A stretch of DNA of 64,000 nt, taken from NCBI GenBank assembly GCA_902618205.1, contig CACMZL010000003.1:102677-166676 (forward strand), in the 5' to 3' direction. This document shows positions 35,175 through 43,239 of the stretch, piece after piece. Under the pieces are notes generated by a model that saw only the letters and a list, made by a program, of their open reading frames with translations, had not been told where the DNA came from and did no database searches. A program made the position numbers and the translations under genes. The first letter of the stretch is position 1, and each line of letters begins with the position of its first letter. Source of the DNA: an uncultured Pelagibacteraceae bacterium. Its GTDB lineage: Bacteria; Pseudomonadota; Alphaproteobacteria; Pelagibacterales; Pelagibacteraceae.

Positions 35175-36329
35175 TTATTTATTTTTGTAAACCAGTTTAC
35201 CGAACTTTTTTAACGCGGCCTGTGAAATCTCTAAACCTAAACCAGGTTTTTCATTTAAATGTATCCATCCATCACTCATTTTGTGTGGATTTTCAAATAA
35301 TTGAGCTTGAAGAGGATCTCTTTCATCATCAAATGACTCAACAATTCTCCCAGCTGGAGTTGATGCTACTAATGGAGCATGAATATAACAATCATGATGT
35401 GGAGCTACATCTATATGATTTAATTCACACAATGCAGAAAGTTTTTTTCCATTAGTAAAACCACCAAACATTGTGCAATCAAATTGTAAAATTTGTATTG
35501 CCTCTTCTTCAATCATGGACCTACATCCATAAATAGTTATTTCACTTTCACCACCTGACAATGGAATTTTGGTTTGCTTTGATAAAAGTTTTAAAGTTCT
35601 TCTATCATCTTCCCATCTAACTGGTTCTTCAATCCATGTAGGATTAAATCTCTCAAATTCTTTTATACCTTCAATTGCAGTTTTTAGATCCCATGCTCTA
35701 TTGACATCAATCATTAAACCTTTTTGATCTCCTATTTCATCTCTAATAATCTCTAATCTCTTAGCATCTTCTTTGATACTAAGTCCTCCAACTTTAACTT
35801 TAAAACTTTGATGACCGATATTTAATAATTTTTGAATTTCATCTCTTAATTCTTTTTCATCTTTACCATCTCTGTAGTAAGCACATGTAACATAAACAGG
35901 AATTTTATTTCTGTATCCACCAAATAATTTATACAATGGGATGTTTGAAGCTTTTCCTATCAAATCCCAACACGCAATATCTAAAGCTGCTGAAATTCTG
36001 ATTAATGCTTCTCTGCTCCAGCCTTTTTCGCTACTGGTTCGAGTATCAGTTAATTTGAAAATTTTTTCATAAATTTTTTCAGAACAAAATGGATCTTCTC
36101 CAATTATTAAATCTTGTAAGCCATTTGAAAATGGTTTGATGATAGGAGCTATATCAGTGTAGCTTGTTGCTAAACCAAATCCTGAATGACCATCTTTAGT
36201 TTTAATTTTAATTAAGAGTTCATTAGCGGTTGGTACAATAAAGTGACTAACCCAATGTGGTTTTACTTCATCTGGATTATTAAGAACATAAACCTCTAAG
36301 CTTTCAATTAAATTACTACTATTTGTCAT
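35175..36329 (-). CDS. mandelate racemase/muconate lactonizing enzyme family (acid-sugar dehydratase-like)
   Basis: A 384-residue enolase-superfamily enzyme. The barrel motifs are in order: SFKVKVGG (KxK base), LMIDVNRAWD (first metal Asp), WIEEPVRWEDD (second ligand), GGESEI (third ligand) and APHHDC near the end. Such enzymes dehydrate or epimerise hydroxy acids such as sugar acids. It shares the minus strand with the YdiJ-like oxidase 17 bases downstream, suggesting one pathway from a hydroxy acid to a 2-oxo acid. Substrate cannot be told from sequence. It is divergent from the aminotransferase gene. Confidence 0.85.
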   Translation of the reverse strand: MTNSSNLIESLEVYVLNNPDEVKPHWVSHFIVPTANELLIKIKTKDGHSGFGLATSYTDIAPIIKPFSNGLQDLIIGEDPFCSEKIYEKIFKLTDTRTSSEKGWSREALIRISAALDIACWDLIGKASNIPLYKLFGGYRNKIPVYVTCAYYRDGKDEKELRDEIQKLLNIGHQSFKVKVGGLSIKEDAKRLEIIRDEIGDQKGLMIDVNRAWDLKTAIEGIKEFERFNPTWIEEPVRWEDDRRTLKLLSKQTKIPLSGGESEITIYGCRSMIEEEAIQILQFDCTMFGGFTNGKKLSALCELNHIDVAPHHDCYIHAPLVASTPAGRIVESFDDERDPLQAQLFENPHKMSDGWIHLNEKPGLGLEISQAALKKFGKLVYKNK

Positions 36330-36353
36330 ACATTATAAATTTGCTTATATAAT
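36323..36353 (+). promoter_or_regulatory. putative promoter for the serine-glyoxylate-type aminotransferase gene
   Basis: A consensus -10 TATAAT at 36348-36353 lies 21 bases before the start codon of the aminotransferase gene. A -35-like TTGTCA at 36323-36328 overlaps the start of the divergent enolase-superfamily gene; the spacer is 19 bases, longer than ideal. The divergent gap is only 45 bases, so the two genes probably share control. Confidence 0.35.
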
Positions 36354-36374
36354 TTCTTTAGCATATACAGCGGT

Positions 36375-37547
36375 ATGGCAATTTCAAATAATATAAGACC
36401 TGGTCGACATTTTTTGCAAATTCCAGGACCAACAAACGTTCCAGATAGAGTTCTAAGAGCTATGGATTATCCAACTATAGATCATAGAGGTCCAGACTTT
36501 GCTGAATTAGGATTAAGAGTTTTAGATCGAATAAAATTAATTTTCAAAACTTCTGAACCTGTAATAATTTTTCCGGCTTCAGGAACGGGTGCTTGGGAAG
36601 CTGCACTTGTAAACACTTTAAGTGCTGGAGATAAAATCTTGATGTTTGAAACTGGACATTTCTCAACTCTTTGGTGGGATATTGCTCAAAAATTTAAAAT
36701 TGAAGTAGACTTTGTTGAAGGTGATTGGAGAACAGGTGTTGATCCAAACATCGTTGAACAAAAACTAAAAGAAGACAAAGATAAAAAAATTAAAGCAGTT
36801 TGTGCTGTACATAATGAAACTTCTACAGGTGTTACAAGTAGAATTGGAGAAATTAGAAAAGCTATGGATAATGCGGAACATCCAGCTTTATTATTTGTTG
36901 ATACGATATCTTCATTAGGCTCTATTGATTATAGACATGAAGAGTGGAAAGTTGATGTAACTGTTGGTGGTTCTCAAAAAGGATTACTATTACCACCAGG
37001 ACTTTCTTTTAATGCAATAAGTTCTAAAGCTTTAGAAGCGTATAAAACATCTGAATTACCAAAATCTTACTGGGATTGGGGACCGATGTTAGAAAACAAT
37101 AAAAAAGGTTACTTTCCTTACACACCAGCCACAAATTTATTTTATGGTTTAGATGAAGCAATTAACATGCTGACCGAAGAGGGTTTGGATAATGTTTTTA
37201 AAAGACACAAAAGATTTGCAGAAGCCACAAGAGTTGCAGTTAACTCGTGGGGATTAGAAATACTTTGTAAAAACCCTGAAGAATACTCTGATTCATTAAC
37301 AGCAGTAATGGTTCCAGATGGTCATGATGCAGATTTTTTAAGAAAAACTATTTTAGATCACTATAATATGTCATTAGGTACAGGACTTGCAAAAGTTGCT
37401 GGTAAAATTTTTAGAATTGGTCACTTAGGTGATTTTAACGAACTAATGTTAGCTGGAACGTTGGCAGGTGTTGAAATGGGTTTAATGAAATCTAAAATAC
37501 CTTATAAAAAAGGTGGAATACTTAAGGCCCTTGAGTATCTTTGTTAA
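36375..37547 (+). CDS. serine-glyoxylate / alanine-glyoxylate aminotransferase family
   Basis: A 390-residue PLP enzyme of class V. N-terminal GRHFLQIPGPTNVPDRVLRAM and YPTIDHRGPDFAELG, central AVHNETSTGVTS and VDTISSLGSIDY, and the PLP lysine in GGSQKGLLLPPGLSF are diagnostic. Serine-glyoxylate aminotransferase makes hydroxypyruvate and glycine, feeding the serine/glycine economy important in SAR11. It stands alone between a divergent enolase-type gene and a renalase-like gene 18 bases downstream. Confidence 0.9.
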   Translation: MAISNNIRPGRHFLQIPGPTNVPDRVLRAMDYPTIDHRGPDFAELGLRVLDRIKLIFKTSEPVIIFPASGTGAWEAALVNTLSAGDKILMFETGHFSTLWWDIAQKFKIEVDFVEGDWRTGVDPNIVEQKLKEDKDKKIKAVCAVHNETSTGVTSRIGEIRKAMDNAEHPALLFVDTISSLGSIDYRHEEWKVDVTVGGSQKGLLLPPGLSFNAISSKALEAYKTSELPKSYWDWGPMLENNKKGYFPYTPATNLFYGLDEAINMLTEEGLDNVFKRHKRFAEATRVAVNSWGLEILCKNPEEYSDSLTAVMVPDGHDADFLRKTILDHYNMSLGTGLAKVAGKIFRIGHLGDFNELMLAGTLAGVEMGLMKSKIPYKKGGILKALEYLC

Positions 37548-37565
37548 TCAGTCAAGTTACAAATC

Positions 37566-38543
37566 ATGCTTGATTTTTGCATCATAGGATCAGGAATTTC
37601 TGGATCAACGATAGCAAACTTATTAAATAAAAAATATTCCGTTGCAGTTTATGATAAAGCAAGAGGTTATGGTGGAAGAAGTTCGTTTAAAAAATACAAA
37701 GATAAAGTTGGATTTGATCATGGACTTCAATATATCTCTCCAAAATCTAAAAAATTTAAAACATTTACTAATCAACTTATTAAGAAAAAAATTTTAAAAA
37801 AGTGGGAAGGAAATCATTTATTTCTGCATAAAACGGTTAAAGAAATTAAAAATCATTTAAAATTAATTGGAACAAAAGGAAACAACTCTATTAGCAAATA
37901 TTTATTAAAGAAAATTAAATGTAATTTTGAACATGAACTTACAAATATAAATAGATTAAATGATCATTGGGAATTAACATTTAAAAATGATGTAAAACAA
38001 ATTTGTAAAAATCTTATTTTGACTTGTCCATTTCCTCAAAGTAAGAAATTAGGACAAAAATATTTAAATAAATCCTATTTAAATCAAAAAGTTAAAATGG
38101 ATGCTAATTTAACAGTTATGATTGTCACTAATAAGCTTAAACAATCAAATAGTAGTTATTTTTTTAATGATGATATGCTTGGTTGGGCTGCATACGAAAA
38201 TAGTAAGAAAAGATTTAAATTTAAGTATGATTTATGGACACTTCAAAGCACATACAAATATGGTAATAAATTCACTAAAGATTATAGAAACAAAAGAAAA
38301 TACTACACAAATCAACTAGTTAAAAAATTTGAAAAATTAACAAAGTTAAAAATCAAAAAAATTCATCACTCAAGAATTCATGGCTGGATGTATTCTTCTA
38401 ATTCAAAGCCACTTAAACAATTATCTTTATGGAATAAGTCAATAAATTTAGGTTTGTGCGGTGATTATTTTGGAGGACCAAGATTAGAAAATGGGTGGCA
38501 AAGTGCACACGATTTACACAGTAAAATACGATATGGTAAATAA
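37566..38543 (+). CDS. renalase-like FAD-dependent oxidoreductase
   Basis: A 325-residue flavoprotein. The FAD/NAD fingerprint FCIIGSGISGSTIANLL at the N-terminus and VYDKARGYGGRSSFKKY with GFDHGLQYI are typical of the renalase/NAD(P)/FAD amine-oxidase-like group. The C-terminus LGLCGDYFGGPRLENGWQSAHDLHSKI closes the fold. Bacterial homologues oxidise dihydropyridine-type substrates or are uncharacterised. It abuts the next small exported-protein gene (stop directly followed by ATG). Confidence 0.83.
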   Translation: MLDFCIIGSGISGSTIANLLNKKYSVAVYDKARGYGGRSSFKKYKDKVGFDHGLQYISPKSKKFKTFTNQLIKKKILKKWEGNHLFLHKTVKEIKNHLKLIGTKGNNSISKYLLKKIKCNFEHELTNINRLNDHWELTFKNDVKQICKNLILTCPFPQSKKLGQKYLNKSYLNQKVKMDANLTVMIVTNKLKQSNSSYFFNDDMLGWAAYENSKKRFKFKYDLWTLQSTYKYGNKFTKDYRNKRKYYTNQLVKKFEKLTKLKIKKIHHSRIHGWMYSSNSKPLKQLSLWNKSINLGLCGDYFGGPRLENGWQSAHDLHSKIRYGK

Positions 38544-39014
38544 ATGAAAATTATATTTTCGATAGTAATTTTACTTTTTTCATCATCAATTAGTTTTTCT
38601 AAAAATACTGATATTATCCATGACTTTAAAATTACTTTTGATTGTAAATTAGAAAAAATAATGATCAAAAATAAAGATTTTAATTATCAAACTTTTACTG
38701 CAGACAATATTGAGGTAGATAAAAAAAAAGTTTTAAAAGTTGTAGCAGCACAACCAAGTAAGCTTACTATTAATGGTTTATCAGAATTTATAGATACTTA
38801 TTCAGATATTAGTAAAGATGATGTTAGAATTGCTAAAAACGACACCATTTTATTTAAAAATATAGATAAAGAAAAAAAATACTCAGAGTCAGTCTTTTTA
38901 AATAGATCAACTGGTGAATTAATTCATGAAGTCACTAAAAACATGAATACTAAAGATAATGAAAAATATATCTCTTTCTTTGGTTGTAATAATAAATGGA
39001 AATCCAATAATTAA
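38544..39014 (+). CDS. exported protein of unknown function (156 aa)
   Basis: A 156-residue protein with an N-terminal signal peptide (IIFSIVILLFSSSISFS, residues 3-19). The mature part is charged and beta-rich with two cysteines (FDCKLEKIMI and FFGCNNKW), likely one disulfide in the periplasm. It starts immediately after the renalase-like gene stop. The family is not recognised. Its end lies 5 bases from a decayed gene tail on the other strand. Confidence 0.65.
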   Translation: MKIIFSIVILLFSSSISFSKNTDIIHDFKITFDCKLEKIMIKNKDFNYQTFTADNIEVDKKKVLKVVAAQPSKLTINGLSEFIDTYSDISKDDVRIAKNDTILFKNIDKEKKYSESVFLNRSTGELIHEVTKNMNTKDNEKYISFFGCNNKWKSNN

Positions 39015-39019
39015 TAATT

Positions 39020-39109
39020 TCAAAGGGTTGTAAGATCTAATTTTTGATAACCTAATCTTTCATTACCTTTTTCAGTAACAAGATAAGTTTCTACAAAATC
39101 TATGCTAAT
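39020..39109 (-). pseudogene. remnant 3' end of an M24 (creatinase-like) gene
   Basis: The minus strand here encodes ISIDFVETYLVTEKGNERLG followed by YQKLDLTTL and TGA. It aligns without gaps to the last 29 residues of the intact M24 protein at 43240-44391 (LAMNLGETFLVTNEGNERMG, then KQKLDLVVL), with 17 of 29 identical. The DNA is also similar but diverged. No M24 body is upstream; instead the frame meets an unrelated gene. It is therefore a decayed paralogue tail. A short intact frame from an ATG at 39136 exists, but a functional 38-residue peptide is unlikely. Confidence 0.8.
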
Positions 39110-39116
39110 GCACTTA

Positions 39117-39560
39117 TTAAAAATCAATTTTCTCATAAAATTTACACCATTCTTTAGCATACTCCATATCAGGAGTTATTCCTAAGTCACTATCTCTCCA
39201 AGGTGTTTCGTCATAAAGTTCAAAAATTCTTATTTGAGCGTTATCAATTATTGCTCCTCCCCCAAACCAATATTCTCTATTTTGAGCAAAATAAATATTA
39301 TTTTGTTTAATAAACTGACATTCTTCTGCAATTGAAATAAAGTTATAAACTATAGAAATTTCTTTAATATCTTTTGAATTTTTTTTTCTTTCCCAAATCC
39401 TATCTCCTCTTTCAAAACTTTGAATATAAATCCAATTACCATTGTCTATTTTGTAAATCGCTTTTAAATTTTCTTTTTTAAAAGGTATTTTAAAATCATC
39501 AGCAATCAGAGTGTTGTTTACTATTAAAAAAAATAAAATAAGACTTATAAATACCTTCAT
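39117..39560 (-). CDS. exported protein of unknown function (147 aa)
   Basis: A 147-residue protein with a signal peptide (VFISLILFFLIVNNTLIA, residues 3-20). The mature domain is rich in Trp, Tyr and Phe (DNGNWIYIQSFERGDRIWERK, YWFGGGAIIDNAQIRIFEL) with two cysteines (EECQFIK, EWCKFY). It would be periplasmic. The family is not recognised. Its end overlaps the short frame of the adjacent M24 remnant. It is the first gene of a block of unfamiliar genes. Confidence 0.65.
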   Translation of the reverse strand: MKVFISLILFFLIVNNTLIADDFKIPFKKENLKAIYKIDNGNWIYIQSFERGDRIWERKKNSKDIKEISIVYNFISIAEECQFIKQNNIYFAQNREYWFGGGAIIDNAQIRIFELYDETPWRDSDLGITPDMEYAKEWCKFYEKIDF

Positions 39561-39855
39561 TATTTTACAGTAACGAATAATTAAGGCTTATTTTTGAATT
39601 CATTCTTATTATTAATTTTTCACCCAATGGCTCAATGCAAGACTACTTTAAAGAAAAAATCTCAAAACATTACAATTGAAAACTTAGTTTTAGTTTGTCA
39701 GAAGATGCTTAAAAATAGATAAATTAATTTATTAATATTTTTTGCCAACAGTGTGCAAAAATAACTATAAATTTGATGATTTTGTTAAAAATATTTCTTC
39801 AGATATTAAAATAAATAATACTTCAAATCATAGTTTATTTCTGTTTAAATAACCA
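39561..39855. other. 295-base gap with two doubtful micro-ORFs
   Basis: This gap holds no recognised RNA or repeat. A 31-codon plus-strand frame (ATG 39627, TAA 39720-39722, product beginning MAQCKTTLKKKSQNIT) and a 33-codon GTG frame (39751-39852) fill much of it. Neither has a ribosome-binding site or recognisable sequence, and they may be decay products. The promoter of the TerB-like operon must lie here or in the second frame. Confidence 0.35.
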
Positions 39856-40299
39856 ATGTCACAATTGTGGGACAAGTACAGCAGAGCAGATAAACAGACT
39901 ATTGTGATTATCGCTGTATTAATTTTAAGTGCAAAATTATGTATTGCAGATGGACATTTTTCTCAAGTTGAGGAGGATGAAATATTAAAAATAATACCGC
40001 ATGAAAAATATCAAAGAAGTTTATTAATTGATATTTTAGAAGAAGGTGCTGCAGACAAAACCCCTATTCAAGAAGATGCTAGAAGATTAAAAAAACTAAT
40101 TGGTCCGCAAAACAAACCTTTTTTGGAATTTATAATTGCTGTGCTTTATAGATTAGCTGAAGTAGATCATGTTATGAGCGAGGAAGAATTAAGAGATATT
40201 CAAATTGTTGCAGTTGAATTTGGTGTTGTAAGAGCACCTTTAATGAAACAAATAAGAACAATAGCACTAAAATTTAAAAAAAAACTTAATATTGTGTAA
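39856..40299 (+). CDS. TerB-like protein (147 aa)
   Basis: A soluble, helical 147-residue protein with the two repeated acidic helix pairs of the TerB fold: LSAKLCIADGHFSQVEEDEILKII near residue 24 and LYRLAEVDHVMSEEELRDIQ near residue 94 (A-x-x-D-G/H followed by an acidic helix). TerB domains bind metal ions and often act at the membrane with partner proteins. Its stop overlaps the start of the coiled-coil membrane gene by one base (TAATG), so they are coupled. The tellurite label of the family should not be taken as function here. Confidence 0.75.
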   Translation: MSQLWDKYSRADKQTIVIIAVLILSAKLCIADGHFSQVEEDEILKIIPHEKYQRSLLIDILEEGAADKTPIQEDARRLKKLIGPQNKPFLEFIIAVLYRLAEVDHVMSEEELRDIQIVAVEFGVVRAPLMKQIRTIALKFKKKLNIV

Positions 40300-41903
40300 T
40301 GGTAAATCTTAATAATATTTTTAATAAATTCTATCCAAAGGCTACAACTTCTCCTGCTGGTAAAAAACTTATATATATGGCATGGGCAATCGAAATAACA
40401 GTTGCAATGGTTGGGTTTACAATTGCATATTTCATGGTCCAGCTTGGAAGAGAAGAAACTCTTAAGGCTACAAGTCAAGAAACATCTTCTAATGTTGAAT
40501 ATTACATAATTGGTCTAGCCTTTTTTGTTGTTGGTCTGATGGAATTAACAAAGATACCTCTGGCAACTGCTCTTTACTATGCTGCTAGAACATACTGGAA
40601 AATTATTTTTTTTATTGCGCTAATTGCAGTTAATTTTTCAACATTTGAAACTATAATCCAAGGATTTGAATTGTCTTATAACAAAAGACTTGAAGTTGTT
40701 AATATTGAAAGAAATAAATTAGAAAAACTAAGAGATGAATTAAAAACTTTAGGAACTCCAGAAATACTCGAAAATAAACTATCGCAAGAAATAAATGAAA
40801 TACAAGATAAAATTAATAACCTAAACTCTGAAATTTCAAAGATAAAAATAGAGGAGAATAATGCTTTATCACAATTAGAAAATGAAAATGCAACAGCCAA
40901 TCCAAAAAAAGATGCTTTAGAAAAAAAATTAGAAAGAGAATTAAACACTTTAAATTCTTATAGAGATGAAAAATCAAAACAATTATTGGCTCTTCAAAGT
41001 ATAAAATCTGATTTTACTGGTAGAAAAAGAAGAGCTATTAGAGAAGAAATTGCAAATATAGAAGAAAATATCAAGTCTCAACAAAAATTAATAAGAAATA
41101 TTGAGGACAAAATAGAGAATATATCAGGAAATATACAATCTCAAAACATACCTAAAATTAATAAAATTAAAAATGAAAGCACTATAAGAATAAATGAGAT
41201 ACGAAATCAAATCACTCGTATTACAAATACTGAATTAAATCCAAAACAAAACGAGAAGTCCAGGTTAGCAGAAAACGAAACGTCAAATAATGAAAAAATT
41301 GAAAATATACAAAAACAAATTGATGAACAAAGAAAAATTGTAATAGATAAAGCATCTTCCAACCAAATTTATAGACTTGCACTCATGATTAAGATTGGAC
41401 CTGGTCAATGGTTCTTTGATGAGGAAGTTAGTGAAGACATATCAGAAGCAGAGTTAACAAAAGAGGATATAGATAAAGCTTTTTGGTTATGGTTTGGTTT
41501 TTTAGCATTTATTATTTCAATAATAGGAACACTTGTAGCATTTGCTGGCCTTCATCTGATGGACGAAAGAATGCATGAAATAAGAAATAAACCAATTATA
41601 AGAAAAAATACTTTTTTTTACAGATTTTCAAAAATGTTTGTTTTAATTAACAGATATTTAGCAAGTTTAATAACTTCAACTTTAAAACCAAAGACTATCG
41701 AAAAAATTGTTGAAAAGAAGGTAAAAGTGGAGGTTGAGAAGCCAGTTTATGAGGAAAAAATAGTTTATCAAAAAGTTGAGGTTCCTAAAGAAGTTACAAG
41801 AAAAGAAATAGTTCACGTGCCTCTCTGGACACAGGATCCAGATTTATTAAGTAAACAGATTGACCCATCTTTCGTTGAAAAACCTTCAAAAAAAAAGAAG
41901 TAA
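40299..41903 (+). CDS. large coiled-coil membrane protein (534 aa)
   Basis: Membrane helices lie at about residues 24-46, 70-90 and 97-118, then a long charged coiled coil at about 125-350 (Glu/Lys/Asn/Ile-rich heptads), then another helix at about 390-415 (FWLWFGFLAFIISIIGTLVAF). The C-terminal tail has a Lys/Glu/Val-rich repeat (IEKIVEKKVKVEVEKPVYEE, KIVYQKVEVPKEV). The coiled coil is probably exposed on one face as a spacer or oligomerisation rod. No family is recognised. It lies between a TerB-like gene and a single-helix membrane protein gene, 3 bases apart. Confidence 0.7.
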   Translation: MVNLNNIFNKFYPKATTSPAGKKLIYMAWAIEITVAMVGFTIAYFMVQLGREETLKATSQETSSNVEYYIIGLAFFVVGLMELTKIPLATALYYAARTYWKIIFFIALIAVNFSTFETIIQGFELSYNKRLEVVNIERNKLEKLRDELKTLGTPEILENKLSQEINEIQDKINNLNSEISKIKIEENNALSQLENENATANPKKDALEKKLERELNTLNSYRDEKSKQLLALQSIKSDFTGRKRRAIREEIANIEENIKSQQKLIRNIEDKIENISGNIQSQNIPKINKIKNESTIRINEIRNQITRITNTELNPKQNEKSRLAENETSNNEKIENIQKQIDEQRKIVIDKASSNQIYRLALMIKIGPGQWFFDEEVSEDISEAELTKEDIDKAFWLWFGFLAFIISIIGTLVAFAGLHLMDERMHEIRNKPIIRKNTFFYRFSKMFVLINRYLASLITSTLKPKTIEKIVEKKVKVEVEKPVYEEKIVYQKVEVPKEVTRKEIVHVPLWTQDPDLLSKQIDPSFVEKPSKKKK

Positions 41904-41906
41904 TAA

Positions 41907-42458
41907 ATGAGTAAAGAGCAAGTTAACTTTACAGAACATAATTATGATCCATTAAATAGCGCAATTGAAGAGTCTATCAGAGCACAAAGAGCAAAATCAT
42001 CTTGGATGTTTGCTAAAGTATTTGCATTAGTTTTAGTTAGTATTGGAATATTAGCTTTATTGTTAGCATGGGCATATAATATATATAAAAGACCAAATCC
42101 AGAAATAGTAAGAAAAATAAATGAAGTTGATCGAAAATTTGAACAAAGTAAAAATATAGATAAGAAGCCTGAAAAAATTGTTGATGGTCAAATTATAAAA
42201 TATAATTCAGAAACATTAAGATTTCTTACTGCACAATCAGGTGATTATTCTATATTTACTCGTATAACATATGAGACTACGAAAGATTTATTAGAGGGCA
42301 ATGAACCAAAAAAAATAGAATGCTATATTGCTAAAGGTAATACAAATTTTGAATACGAAAAACCCGTTGAAGCCCAAAGAGATGCATTAAAGATACTAAA
42401 TTTAACCCATTCAGATGCTAAAAAATATCAAAAATTTTGTAAGTATAATGTTAGATAA
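41907..42458 (+). CDS. single-pass membrane protein of the TerB-like operon (183 aa)
   Basis: An N-terminal cytosolic segment of about 37 residues is followed by one membrane helix (residues about 37-60, VFALVLVSIGILALLLAWAY) and a 120-residue outer domain. The outer domain carries two cysteines (KKIECYIAKG and KFCKYNVR). The family is unknown. It starts 3 bases after the coiled-coil protein gene, so TerB-like, coiled-coil and this protein probably form one membrane complex. Confidence 0.68.
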   Translation: MSKEQVNFTEHNYDPLNSAIEESIRAQRAKSSWMFAKVFALVLVSIGILALLLAWAYNIYKRPNPEIVRKINEVDRKFEQSKNIDKKPEKIVDGQIIKYNSETLRFLTAQSGDYSIFTRITYETTKDLLEGNEPKKIECYIAKGNTNFEYEKPVEAQRDALKILNLTHSDAKKYQKFCKYNVR

Positions 42459-42470
42459 GTTTAATTAAAT

Positions 42471-43238
42471 TTAAAGTGATCTTGATTTTTGAAAATCTCT
42501 TAAGTTATTCCATTCATTCCAAAAAATCTTGTTTTCAAGCAAATTTAATATCTGATTATCTGAAACTAGTCTTTGAAAAAACTTAACACTATGAACTTCC
42601 ATCTCATAACTCATAAAATCAATTTTTTTTACTTTACCATAAACTTGTAAATCATAAAAATCTACATTAGCTACAAATAATTTATCTGATCTCAATCCCA
42701 ATTCAGAAAATTTGTCTAGAATTTTTTTTAAATCTGGAAGGTTACTAATATTTTTTATAAATATTGTTTTTCTATATTCATCGTCTCTATTGATACTATC
42801 AGTACAAAAATAATAATTTTTCTCATTTGTAAAAGTTTCTGCAGTCATGCATCCCGATAATTTACCAATAGCAACAATCTTTTTGTTATATACTTCACTC
42901 TCTTTTATATCATTAACTAAAAATTCTATTTTATCAAATTCAGACCATGATTTAATTTGATACTCATTTTCATTAATACTTTTGAAATTATAAAAATTAT
43001 TTAGCTTAATATTTAGATTATCGATATCTTTTTTTAATACATTAATTTCTTTTATAGCTTCTTTTTCTGATTTTTTCCGGACAAAATTAAAAGGCGAATC
43101 CAAACAAATTGGTGAATCTGTTTTTAAAAAATCCATGCAAGTAATTGTTTTTTTTAATTTTTCAGCTTTTTTTTCTTGGTGAGAGTCATATATATTAAAT
43201 AAAATTATTATTGCTATAACTCCTAAAAAATATTTCAT
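42471..43238 (-). CDS. membrane-anchored protein of unknown function (255 aa)
   Basis: A 255-residue protein with an N-terminal hydrophobic segment (YFLGVIAIIILFNIYDS, residues 3-19). A charged region follows with short coiled-coil potential (KEAIKEINVLKKDIDNLNIKL), then a beta-rich domain with cysteines at TITCMDF, SPICLDS, SGCMTAE and YFCTDS. It is probably anchored in the inner membrane or exported. It lies one base downstream of the M24 gene stop on the same strand, and may be the last gene of that minus-strand run. Not recognised. Confidence 0.65.
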   Translation of the reverse strand: MKYFLGVIAIIILFNIYDSHQEKKAEKLKKTITCMDFLKTDSPICLDSPFNFVRKKSEKEAIKEINVLKKDIDNLNIKLNNFYNFKSINENEYQIKSWSEFDKIEFLVNDIKESEVYNKKIVAIGKLSGCMTAETFTNEKNYYFCTDSINRDDEYRKTIFIKNISNLPDLKKILDKFSELGLRSDKLFVANVDFYDLQVYGKVKKIDFMSYEMEVHSVKFFQRLVSDNQILNLLENKIFWNEWNNLRDFQKSRSL

Positions 43239-43239
43239 T

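Noticed and set aside
39627..39852. Two micro-ORFs before the TerB-like gene as real genes
   Set aside because: They lack ribosome-binding sites and recognisable features; reported only as gap content.
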